Positions 18,521 through 28,500 of a stretch of DNA of 64,000 nt are shown one piece after another. Made by a program: the position numbers and the translations under genes. This DNA is from JASDSY01 sp041441465 (GTDB lineage: Bacteria; Muiribacteriota; UBA9980): contig JASDSY010000031.1 of assembly GCA_041441465.1 (NCBI GenBank), forward strand, positions 1 to 64,000. The letters run 5' to 3'. Within the stretch, counting starts at the first letter, position 1, and each line of letters opens with the position of its first letter. The notes below the pieces were generated by a model. It was not told the DNA's origin, did not search any database, and worked only from the letters and a program-made list of their open reading frames with translations.

Positions 18521-19651
18521 CTAAACATCTAATTTTTCGAACCATTCAATTGATTTCTCTCGATCTTGTGGAACGCCCTTGCCTTGGTCATACATAATCA
18601 TCAGAATATTTATAGCGTTATTATTACCTTTTAAAGCGGCTTTCTCAAAATATTCAAATGCCTTCTGGTAATCTTGAGGAACAACTTCGCCATAAAAATA
18701 TACAATTCCCAACCTGTATTGAGCATCACTATAGTCTTGTAAAGCAGACTTTTCATACCATTCTAACGCTTTTTTATAATCTCGAGGAATGCCCCTGCCA
18801 TCTAAATACATGCCGCCTAAAATGCATTGAGCTATTGCAAGTCCTTGTAATGAAGATTTTTCAAGCCATTCAAATGCTTTTTCATAATTTTGAAGAACAC
18901 CCTTGCCAGTGTGATACATAGCTCCCAGCATATGTTGGGAATTTTTATTACCTTGTAACGCGGCTTTTTCGAACCATTCAGCGGCTTTTTCATAATTTAT
19001 AGGATTACCTTTGCCATAAAAATAAATATTACCCAGATTATGTTGGGCCATTGCATTCCCCTGCAAAGCAGACATCTCATAATATTCAAATGCCTTCTTG
19101 TAGTCTTGAGGAACGCCATCACCCAAATCGTACATACTTGCCAGCAAGAATTGAGCTTCTTCATTATATTTTAAAGCGGCTTTTTCAAACCATTCTACCG
19201 CTTTTTTATAATTTGTGGGAATCCCTTCACCGATATAGTACATAAAGCCCAATAGACGCTGAACGTTATCATCCCCCTGTAAAGCAGCTTTTTCAAGCCA
19301 TTCATATACTTTATTGTAGTCTTGTAGAACTCCTTCGCCATTCCAATACATAATCCCTAGCAAATGTTGAGCTTCTTTATAGCCCTGCAAAGCAGACATT
19401 TCACAATATTCAAATGCCTTCTTGTAGTCTTGCGGAAGGTTAATACCATTATAATAACTAACGGCTAAAACATATTGGGCAACTTCATCTCCTTGGTTGG
19501 CCGCATTAATTAACTGTCCAACTATTATTTCAGCATCTTTAGAAAATTCTTCTTTTAAAAATAATTTTATTGATTTTTCTAAATTTAGTTTAATTAAACT
19601 AAATCGTAATGATTTTTCAAAATCATTTATTTCCATCTTATCTTCCGCCAT
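18521..19651 (-). CDS. Sel1-repeat (SLR/TPR-like) protein
   Basis: About 376 residues from the ATG at 19651 (GGAG 10 nt upstream); the GTG at 19699 and ATG at 19693 overlap the DUF499 gene end and lack a ribosome site. After a 60-residue helical head there are about nine Sel1 repeats of 36 residues with the pattern A...LG.MY..G.GVPQDYKKA.EW.EKAALQG, e.g. LGNIYFYGKGNPINYEKA. These build a superhelical protein-binding solenoid. No signal peptide is seen, so cytoplasmic, unlike many Sel1 proteins. The repeats are very similar to each other in DNA, so copy number may change. Placed between the DUF499 ATPase and AlbA_2 genes, it may be a scaffold or sensor of the system; that is inference. Confidence 0.85.
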   Translation of the reverse strand: MAEDKMEINDFEKSLRFSLIKLNLEKSIKLFLKEEFSKDAEIIVGQLINAANQGDEVAQYVLAVSYYNGINLPQDYKKAFEYCEMSALQGYKEAQHLLGIMYWNGEGVLQDYNKVYEWLEKAALQGDDNVQRLLGFMYYIGEGIPTNYKKAVEWFEKAALKYNEEAQFLLASMYDLGDGVPQDYKKAFEYYEMSALQGNAMAQHNLGNIYFYGKGNPINYEKAAEWFEKAALQGNKNSQHMLGAMYHTGKGVLQNYEKAFEWLEKSSLQGLAIAQCILGGMYLDGRGIPRDYKKALEWYEKSALQDYSDAQYRLGIVYFYGEVVPQDYQKAFEYFEKAALKGNNNAINILMIMYDQGKGVPQDREKSIEWFEKLDV

Positions 19652-19689
19652 TTTGATGCAACTCCATTTAGAAAAGATATGTATTAAAA

Positions 19690-22473
19690 TCATTCCCACA
19701 CATTATTCTTGAATCCCAACGTATTTGCATTTTCTGAAACAGCGCGTTTGATATGATCTGGTGCACCGTTTGGATATTCAGCTTTGATCTCAACAGTAAT
19801 GGTTATTTCAGCATTAGGATCTTGTCCCAAAATACTTATAATTTCGTCTGCAATATCAGTCATACGTCTTCTGGCTGTTGCGGCATTAACTACAGCCGAT
19901 CCAATAAAGGTTTTAGCAGATGGCAGTTGTGGCTGAGGTGGTATTGGAGCAGGCTCTGGATCAGATCCTGAGTCAGTACCATGGGTTGGAGGCAGAGTTA
20001 TTTCTTGATGCGAATCATCATATTTTTTCGCAGCAGATGGCTCAATTAATAAAAGCGAATCGTCAAGCTGTACAAAAGAACTTCCGAGTGAAAAACCTTC
20101 AAATTTATCGCCATTTTGTCCATACGCTATACCAAAGTAATCCTTTGAACCTACACCTGAGCGTAAAGCATTTTCAAGAACATTACGATCTTTTAGACGC
20201 GGAAGATACAGATATTTTGCTGCATCTTCCCAGAAATTAATAGCCCCATACGCTGTTCGACCATCTTTCCAGTAGAATTTATAAAAATATTCCCGCAAGT
20301 GAGTGGGCGCCCAAGCCGAAATGACGAGTTCGTTTTCTTTACAAACCTTCTCAATCTCCTTCATAAGATCATGTGCTCCACTGTTGAGCAGGTAATTTTC
20401 GATCGTGCATTCATGATCGGTCGGATTCAGCATAACTGGGCAAAGAAGCCACTTGTAACATTCGCGAACTGCCCTCGTAAGTACATCTTCGGCAGTCTGA
20501 AGTTCCTTTTTTGCCTGATTTTCCTGTAATTTGTCAATATTGAGACGTCCCTCATGGATATCTTCGACGATAGAGTTCCACGCCATAGCAATACGGGCAC
20601 ATTCAATCATGCGCGCATTTGACGACTGGTCCGGAACGACAAAGAGCAGCCGGTTACAATGATAACGTGGTTTCGTTCCGTTTTGCTTCAGAATATTATG
20701 TATCTCAGTAAATGCAAATCTGCTTTCCTGTTTACTGAAGAACTTCCCTGGCGGTAAAAAAACAAGACGCAGGTATTCATCGTCTGGCAGGTCGGTGTTT
20801 GCCGTGAAAATATGAACACCTTCAAAAGTCGATCCACCGCCGGTCATTTTTTTCAATACTCCGGCGATTTTTAAACGTAATTCATTCTCTCTATCGAAGC
20901 GTCCTTTACGATCCTCCATTTCACGACGAAGATTCGCTCGCGTATCAAACCAAAATCTGGTAGCATCTAACGTAACATCACCAGACGAATTTAGGTAATG
21001 GAGCCTTCCGGCGAGACGCATGAGAGAGTCCGAAAATACTGCTAAATTTTGATGAGGCTGGAGACATCCAAGTAAAATTCTTGCACGATCAAGACCTTTT
21101 ATTCCTTTATGCGTTCCGCCAGCAGCCGGGGCGCTGCCAAAAAATACAGTTCGTGCTACACGCCGTGCCGCATGTATTGCGCCAAAACGAGGCTCTTTCG
21201 TGTCAATCTCGGCGCTTTCAGATTTTTCACCATCAATATCGCAATCGAAAACAGCATCCCAGCCTGCCTGCAGATAATAAGTCAATTCGTTTCGCGAACT
21301 GCCATCATAAAGAGGCAGGCTTCCAGGCATTATCATAAAATCAGGATTTTGATCCTTCCAAAGTCTGTAAATGACTTTCGCCATAAGTTTGAGCACACCG
21401 CGCGTCCTTTGGAACCCTTCAAGGGTCGTCCAATCTTCATAAAGCCTATCGAAAACTTCAGGATGAATCGGGTAAGCTCTGACAAGCCTATCATAATATC
21501 TCGATTCATGTGTTTCAGAAGGCATTTTCACGCCTTCTTTCACATACATATCAGCGAATGCCCGGCAAGTTTCTTCAATTTCGTGTTTGTTGTTCGACGT
21601 CTCAAAAAGCCGCCTGCGGACGATCTCGAACGCTTCTTCCGTTGCAACCGGCTTCCACAAAGCCTGTATACGACCAAAGGTTTTTTCGAGCGCTTTCAAT
21701 GCTGCAATTCCACGATTGCTTCCTGCTTCGACTTCTGATTCAGGAAGTGAGGCAAGAATAACAGCGGTTGGTACCAATTTGATCGCTTCGGTAAGTGCTT
21801 GAACAAAAGACAAGTTACTATCGTAAGTTCCGCCGCTTATAGGCTTTCCATCCTGAAACTGACGAATGTAAGCGACAAGCTCGTCGATAAGAATCACGCA
21901 TGGCGAATATTTTTCCAATAAAGTTTTCAACATATCTTTGCCAGGTGAAGTTCCATTTTCGTCGGCCTGTTTCACTAGATGATAACCGTCATCTCCACCG
22001 AGCTGCCATGCAAGTTCGCCCCACAAAGTTTTGATGCTCTTTTTTCCGCGTTTCCATTCCTGACCTGGAGAAAGCGCAGTCCCATCTATGACGGCTACAT
22101 GTGCCTTTGGAACATCTTTCAATCCAGCACTTTCAAGAACAGGTATTATTCCGGCGAGGTCCGTGAGTTTACATTCGCGTTTCGCAAGATGATAAACTGC
22201 GAGCATCGTATGAGTCTTACCACCACCGAATGCTGTCTGAAGTTGAATGACGGGATCACCACCCCTACCGTTAAGCCTGTTAGCAACCGAAATTAAAAGG
22301 AGCCGCATGCCTTCGGTAATAAAAGTCCTTTGGAAAAACGCTTCGGAGTTCTGATATTCATGCGAAGCCTTTCCGGTATGGACGGCAGTGATATCAGCGG
22401 CAAACTCCGATTGCTGAAAAATGCCTTCCAGAACATCGGGATGTGGGACTATAACTTCACGCCAGGGTTTCAT
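19690..22473 (-). CDS. DUF499 P-loop ATPase (BrxC/PglY-like)
   Basis: 927 residues, AAGGAG 6 nt before the ATG. The N-terminal AAA+ region has Walker A FGGGKTHTML (about residue 80) and Walker B CVILIDELVAY (about residue 196), with the family phrase VIDGTALSPGQEW between them. The long helical middle includes RGVLKLMAKVIYRLW and EEYLRLVFLPPG-like stretches. The C-terminus holds a short beta domain (AEITITVEIKAEYPNG). DUF499 proteins occur beside DUF1156 methylases and SNF2 helicases in defence regions and are related in role to the BrxC/PglY ATPases of BREX and Pgl systems. Their biochemical job is not settled. It is 146 bp downstream of the methylase gene; the gap shows no terminator, so co-transcription is likely. 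Confidence 0.88.
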   Translation of the reverse strand: MKPWREVIVPHPDVLEGIFQQSEFAADITAVHTGKASHEYQNSEAFFQRTFITEGMRLLLISVANRLNGRGGDPVIQLQTAFGGGKTHTMLAVYHLAKRECKLTDLAGIIPVLESAGLKDVPKAHVAVIDGTALSPGQEWKRGKKSIKTLWGELAWQLGGDDGYHLVKQADENGTSPGKDMLKTLLEKYSPCVILIDELVAYIRQFQDGKPISGGTYDSNLSFVQALTEAIKLVPTAVILASLPESEVEAGSNRGIAALKALEKTFGRIQALWKPVATEEAFEIVRRRLFETSNNKHEIEETCRAFADMYVKEGVKMPSETHESRYYDRLVRAYPIHPEVFDRLYEDWTTLEGFQRTRGVLKLMAKVIYRLWKDQNPDFMIMPGSLPLYDGSSRNELTYYLQAGWDAVFDCDIDGEKSESAEIDTKEPRFGAIHAARRVARTVFFGSAPAAGGTHKGIKGLDRARILLGCLQPHQNLAVFSDSLMRLAGRLHYLNSSGDVTLDATRFWFDTRANLRREMEDRKGRFDRENELRLKIAGVLKKMTGGGSTFEGVHIFTANTDLPDDEYLRLVFLPPGKFFSKQESRFAFTEIHNILKQNGTKPRYHCNRLLFVVPDQSSNARMIECARIAMAWNSIVEDIHEGRLNIDKLQENQAKKELQTAEDVLTRAVRECYKWLLCPVMLNPTDHECTIENYLLNSGAHDLMKEIEKVCKENELVISAWAPTHLREYFYKFYWKDGRTAYGAINFWEDAAKYLYLPRLKDRNVLENALRSGVGSKDYFGIAYGQNGDKFEGFSLGSSFVQLDDSLLLIEPSAAKKYDDSHQEITLPPTHGTDSGSDPEPAPIPPQPQLPSAKTFIGSAVVNAATARRRMTDIADEIISILGQDPNAEITITVEIKAEYPNGAPDHIKRAVSENANTLGFKNNVWE

Positions 22474-22619
22474 ATTATTCTCCTTATTTACTTTGCTTTT
22501 TATGCCGCTATACGGACAATGTAATCGATAATTTTCCTAAATAATGGCATTTTTGATATACGACTTCAGGATCGAGCCTGCTAATAAATCAGTGCCATAC
22601 AAACATTGCGGGGCTATTC

Positions 22620-25535
22620 CTAATTTTCAAACATATCGCCCTGAACATGTTCGAACGTTTCAGACGCCGTTTCGATCGCAGCCCATGATGTAATAAGTTC
22701 GTTATAAGCTCGTGCGTCATCGGCCCAGCCTTTTCTTTCGCACAACGTATATAAACGGTAGGATAACTGACGCACAGATTCGGCCATCGATCTGATTTTA
22801 CTCTGGGCAAGTATCTGTCCTGCGGCAGTTTCGCCATTATTACGGATTGTGCGGATCATCTGGTGAAGTGCTTCCCATACTGGAAGGCGATTATCGGTGG
22901 CCGGATTCCACTCGGATGGATATTCATTCCAATTGCGAAGACGCACTTTTCCACCTTTACTGAACAAAACTCCGGCTTCTTCAAGACCCGAAACGCTTGT
23001 AGCCTTAGAACGAGATAAAACATCGGCCTCACCAAAAACACCTTCATTCCAGCCATATTGATCGAACCAGTGAAGGCAGAATTGTGTGTCATGATCGAAA
23101 TCATCCTCGGTCAAAAAACGATTAATAAGTTGAAGTGCGGTTTTTATTTTCATCGGCGTTCCATCGGCCTCGAGGACCGCTGAATATTTAGAAAATATAG
23201 CCATTCCTGGGCCGATTATCGCTTGTGATAAATCAACAGGCGCAACTGGAGACTGAACATCATCTGAGCCTTTTATCATTTCATCTAAAGCCTCGGGAAG
23301 TATTTGATTAAGTTCGCGGATAAATTCACGACGTGACATTGTTGAGGCATCCGCAGAACGCTTACGGCAAACAAGAATAATGGAGGATGCGAGTGCATTA
23401 GTCCTCAGTCCAATTGATCTTGACTCTCTTTCTGTTCTCATTGGCCATGTTCCTGTAATTGCAAGTCCGGAACTAATAATGGCTTCAAGAAATGTTTCCC
23501 ATCCGCTTGATGAAGTGTCTGAATTAATTTCTGTTTCTGCTTGCTTAAATGCATAATAAATAGTAATTGGTGGCTCAGGATGAGCCTGTTCCGAAAGTCC
23601 CTTCATTACTTTTGTCATTCCATTTAAAAAAAACGATTCAGCTTTTTCTTTACTGCCGTGGCGATAAGAACTTGCAACAAGTTCTTCAACTTTAGGAACT
23701 ACCAATGTTGAAAACAATTGAGGAAATACAGATTTCAAAGACTTTCTGAGCCAAACATAAAAAAAGTCGGAAAGGTCTGCATAACTTATATTGTCATAAT
23801 AAGGTGGATCTGAAGATATTATTTTATTATAAGAAATTTTTTGATTTTGCGCATCAGATTGGTTGGCAAAACCTTTGGCTATATGTAAAAATGAAGAAAA
23901 TAATTCGGAATACGAGTTAAGAATAGATTCGAATCCAGCCATGGGGGAAAAAGCTGACAATTCAATAAAGTCCCAACTCATTGGAATTGCTTGACGCGCA
24001 AATAAAGCTCGAACACAATTATTTGTATTATTCCAAGTGCAAATGGTGTTATTCAAGTCTGTCCATCTTGAAACTGCTAATCCAAGATATACACTTATTG
24101 CTTCAGCATACGCAGAAGCGCCTTTACTCCCGGATTCAATGCCATTTCGATCATCAGACATGCCGGCAATAATAGCATCTGCCTTAATTTTTTCACGTAC
24201 TTCGCTTACTAGGTCACAAAAAGTAGTCAACGCTACAATTTGACGAGGAGTAAAAAGATCAGCCCATGTAAAAAAACCATATCCACGACCACTTACAAGA
24301 TCTCGAGTATCCCGATTCATTTGTTGATCAGGTTTCCATGTTGGTATAACTTTACACGCTATGTCTTCGTGTTCATGAATTGGATCAAGATAAATACGCT
24401 TACCATTGTTTTCTGCAACTATAGCCATTAGTCGAGTTCCCATTTTTCCGGCCATACTTTCAGATTTAATATATTTATCTTCAATTGGTGTATTAGAAAT
24501 TATACATCTAAAATTAGCTCCTCTTGCTAATTTTGTTCCGGTTTTCGAGTCATCGGGTGCTTTTTCCATTTTTACAGTAAATCTATATTTATCACCCTCA
24601 ATAATAGGTTTAATATAAACATTTTTACCTTCTTTATTCGACAGAACAAAAGTTGAAGCAAGTGGAACATCTACATGAGAAAATGCAGGATTTGGGCTTT
24701 TAACTGTACGAGCCCATAACCATCCGATGATTGTTAATTCTTTATTCAAGTATATTTTCAAATCCGGTCGTTCTTTAACCATTTCAGTAGTAATCTTTAT
24801 TTTGGGATAAAGATGCCCTATTCGGTTGAAGGCTTCTTTACGTATCCACAAACCATAACGTCTGATATCTTCCGCAAGCCCTGTTGTTCCTTTCCATTCG
24901 TGAGTTAAATTGAGATTTTCCTGTTTTTCTGACTCTGGTAGAGGACCAACAGGTGGATTTCCGGCAAATTTAGGTGGTATTTCAATCATAGCCTTATTAA
25001 TCAAAACTGCTACAGGATTTAAGTCTGATGCATATACTTCGAGACCAAGTCTTTGAGCTTCAAGAGGAATAATACCTCCACCCGCAAATGGATCGTGTAA
25101 TGCTGGCAACTTATCAATATTAAACAAATCTGATGCCTGCGGATGATTTTGATTGAGTTCACATACTTCACGCCAACTTTTACGAATTTCTTCCCGAGCT
25201 TTTTCTAATACAGGTTCATTTGTATTGTTTTCCCATTTGACTAAATCTTTTATTATTCCAAAAAGTCGGTTTCTACTTCTGGCCCATGTTGCTTTAAGAT
25301 GGTTTGGTGGCACTTTTCCATAATTATCCATTTCCCATTTCCAGGAAGGATCATTAACAAGTTGTGCAAAAATTACAGCTCTTGCGGCAGCTAATGGCCG
25401 TCTGGCCCACCATATATGCAAAGAACGCGGATGCCTTTTAGTAAACGGTTGTTTTTCCAAAGCAGACGCTATATTTATCGCATCAAGCGGTAGTGCAACT
25501 TCTATAAGTTTTTTAGGTGATTTTACGGGAACCAT
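22620..25535 (-). CDS. DUF1156 DNA methylase (PglXI-like, N6-adenine type)
   Basis: 971 residues. The helicase stop TAA is directly followed by this ATG, with AGGAG in the helicase end, so the two are translationally coupled. The N-terminal 65 residues are the DUF1156 signature (LIEVALPLDAINIASALEKQ, RHPRSLHIWWARRPLAAARA). The SAM-binding motif is HDPFAGGGIIPLEAQRLGLE (about residue 147) and the catalytic motif DPPYYDN (about 574), which fits N6-adenine or N4-cytosine methylation. Length and order match the COG1743 methylases used as PglXI in type 3 BREX. Base composition changes inside the gene: 23450-25535 is AT-rich, while 22620-23450 is as G+C-rich as the flanking genes. The predicted role is marking host DNA; the target sequence cannot be told. 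Confidence 0.9.
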   Translation of the reverse strand: MVPVKSPKKLIEVALPLDAINIASALEKQPFTKRHPRSLHIWWARRPLAAARAVIFAQLVNDPSWKWEMDNYGKVPPNHLKATWARSRNRLFGIIKDLVKWENNTNEPVLEKAREEIRKSWREVCELNQNHPQASDLFNIDKLPALHDPFAGGGIIPLEAQRLGLEVYASDLNPVAVLINKAMIEIPPKFAGNPPVGPLPESEKQENLNLTHEWKGTTGLAEDIRRYGLWIRKEAFNRIGHLYPKIKITTEMVKERPDLKIYLNKELTIIGWLWARTVKSPNPAFSHVDVPLASTFVLSNKEGKNVYIKPIIEGDKYRFTVKMEKAPDDSKTGTKLARGANFRCIISNTPIEDKYIKSESMAGKMGTRLMAIVAENNGKRIYLDPIHEHEDIACKVIPTWKPDQQMNRDTRDLVSGRGYGFFTWADLFTPRQIVALTTFCDLVSEVREKIKADAIIAGMSDDRNGIESGSKGASAYAEAISVYLGLAVSRWTDLNNTICTWNNTNNCVRALFARQAIPMSWDFIELSAFSPMAGFESILNSYSELFSSFLHIAKGFANQSDAQNQKISYNKIISSDPPYYDNISYADLSDFFYVWLRKSLKSVFPQLFSTLVVPKVEELVASSYRHGSKEKAESFFLNGMTKVMKGLSEQAHPEPPITIYYAFKQAETEINSDTSSSGWETFLEAIISSGLAITGTWPMRTERESRSIGLRTNALASSIILVCRKRSADASTMSRREFIRELNQILPEALDEMIKGSDDVQSPVAPVDLSQAIIGPGMAIFSKYSAVLEADGTPMKIKTALQLINRFLTEDDFDHDTQFCLHWFDQYGWNEGVFGEADVLSRSKATSVSGLEEAGVLFSKGGKVRLRNWNEYPSEWNPATDNRLPVWEALHQMIRTIRNNGETAAGQILAQSKIRSMAESVRQLSYRLYTLCERKGWADDARAYNELITSWAAIETASETFEHVQGDMFEN

Positions 25536-28500
25536 TTATTCTCCTTTAACCTTTGACAATAATTCTTTTAGGTCATAATTTATCGACGCTACACCCCAAC
25601 CCGGTTCTTTATCGAACGGATTTTTTATATAATATGGTCCATCTGGCTTATCATTTTCATCAACCAGGACAATAGCAAGAATGAACTGCTCTGCCTGATT
25701 TAGCGCATAAAGTATTTCATTGCGAGTGACCGTGATCGTCGTTGAGCCTTTTACGCGTGCCTTCACTTCGATGTGCTTAGCTTCGGGCTGCCTGCCGTCT
25801 GTTATAGGCGGATACGACGTGATGTCCCAGCCACATTTTTGATCCGAAACATCAAACACTCGACAACCTTGTGATTCTTCATATTGCCTGACAACGTTCA
25901 TTCCTATCTTTTCGATTTTCTTTCTAGCTTCAGAATCATTAGAAAAATCAGCAGTCGAAACTTGACCTTCACGAAGTTTTTTCATTAGTCCGGCTGGTAT
26001 TACGAGCGCGCCACCAAGGATTACCGGTGTCGACGACTGAACATGGCGCATCGCCTGTAACTCTTTTTTTCGCGATTCGAGGCGAGCTTCTAATTCATCG
26101 ATGATACGACCGCAATTATCGACCTGTAGTCTAACGTCTTTTCCCGCTGCCTTATCTTCCTTCAATTTTTCCCATCGGTCAGTCCAATATACTATTTCTT
26201 TCGTAAGCCTTTCGTGCACCGCTGCGAGCGTCTTATCGACAAGCGCGATTCGTCTCGACGATACTTCGGCAAAATGCTCTGGAACAAGTTTATTCACAGC
26301 CAGCATTATCGCGTGTTGTTCGAGATCGATTTTTAGCCACGGCGCATCAAGAACGCTTTTCACTGTTTCAAGATCGGCGGGCGCTATCGGTTCGAGGTCA
26401 AGGTGCGGGGCCCATCCAGCAAAGCTAATCGTACCATCCGCGCCTACACGCACAAACTGTAATCTTTTCGAGATCACTTTTTCGTCACCAGAAATAACTT
26501 CGTGAGTCATTAGAAATATTATTCCGGGAATGAGACTGTCGTCGGCCGGATCGACAAATACCGAGCCTTGACGCATAAGATTTTTATTCTGCTCTAAGAT
26601 AAGATCGCTCATGGCCAGCATCAACGGATGTCCTGGATGCATAAGGACTGCGAATTGAAGCCCCGGCTTACCGACAGGACGCACCGCATCCTTTGTGAAG
26701 CAAATTCTTTCATATCGTTTAAGGACAGGAGCGGATTCACGACGATTACGTCCAGTTATCTGCCTGTCGCGTTCTAAAATCGAAGCGGGAACGTGCGTTA
26801 TTTCGAAGCGGCCAGCCTCACGCTGATGTATCGAACCACCAAGCATTTCAAACGCTTTCATAAAATAGGTCCTGACGAAATGTGGCTGAAGTTTTCGTGC
26901 TTCTACTTTTTCCATTTCTTCTTTTACTGCGAAGAGCCTTTCAGCCCCCATAGTTTCCTGAACAAGTGCGTTGCGGTTAAGTATCTCGCGTATACGATCT
27001 GAATTGAGCGCGGTTTCGACTTTTTCACAAAGTTTATCGCGTACATCCGGTCTGTCGCCATAACGTATAGCCTCTATAAGAAGGTCTTTCAGACGTATTT
27101 CTTCGAACACCTCACCTAGAATATCAAATACCCTTCCCTGTAAGGCCTTACTTTCTATCTCGATTTTATTCAAAAGCCTCTGATAAACGTCTCCTTCGCG
27201 AGTTTCACCAGCGACGAGACTCCACAGATGGCAGACTTCCTGCTGGCCGATACGGTGTATTCGCCCGAAACGCTGTTCGAGCCTGTTCGGGTTCCACGGA
27301 AGATCGTAGTTAACCATTAGATTGGCGTTCTGCAGGTTCACGCCTTCACCTGCAGCGTCAGTAGCCACAAGAATTCGCGTTTCAGGATCAGAGCGGAATA
27401 ATTCTTGAATGCGTTTACGATCATCGCGATGAGTCCCGCCATGTATGGTAACGACGGCAGCGGGCTTTCCGACGAGTCCGGAAATTCTCTGCTGAAGATA
27501 ATTTAGTGTATCACGGTGTTCTGAAAAAATAATAAGTTTACGGAGTCGGCCGTCTTTGTCACGCGTTTCAGGTACATTTTGAAGGATGCGGGATAGTTCG
27601 TCCCATTTTCTATCCTGGCCTGACGACACAACCTTACGCGCCTGCTCTTCGAGTTCGTGCAGTTTGTTAATTTCGATCTGCAATTCGCCTATCGTGCGCG
27701 CGGCCGTTGCCTGATCAATCAATGATTCTTCGAGGCCTTCCTGCTCGTTTGCGTCAAGTTCGTCGTCATCTTCAGGAATCGAAGAAAGAGTTTCGGCATA
27801 AGACAATTGGCCGCCGCGAGCGGCAATCTTTTCTTCTCGAAGGCGGCTTTCGAGTTTGGCCTTTCGGCGTTTCAGAGACTGATAAATAGCCTCCGGACTT
27901 GATGCGAGACGACGCTGGAGCGACGTCAAAGCAAAGCCTACCGAAACTTTACGCTTTCCGTCCAGTTCGTCGGCCTTCCCCATTTCGGTCTGAACATATT
28001 CCGTTATGGCGTTATATAGATCGACTTCGATATCCGATAGCTTGTAGTTGACCGTGTAAGCGCGACGTTCAGGGAATAGGGGCATTCCGTCGAATTTTAC
28101 GAGTTCTTCCTTTACCATTCGGCGCATGAGGTCGGATGTATCGACCTTATGGACGCCGTCGCGGAACTTGCCGTAAAAACGATCAGAATCAAGCAGCGAA
28201 AGGAATAATTGAAAATCTTCTTCTTTGCCATTATGCGGCGTCGCTGTCATAAGTAACAAATGTCGCGTGCTCGCGCCCATGCGGTCAGCGAATATAAAAC
28301 GTTTTGTCCGCTCGACTTTGGTACCAAAAAAATGCGCAGATAATTTATGCGCTTCGTCAAATACGACGAGATCCCAACGCACCTTACATAATTTTCCTTG
28401 TTCTTCCTCGCTTCGTGACATCTGGTCGAGTCTAACTATCAAATGATCGTACTTTTCGAACGGGTTGACTCCAGGAGTGGCGGCTACAAGTTCACTCGAA

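Noticed and set aside
21109..21738. Plus-strand open frame of 209 codons inside the DUF499 gene
   Set aside because: Opposite-strand shadow of a well-supported gene; biased composition and no start signal.
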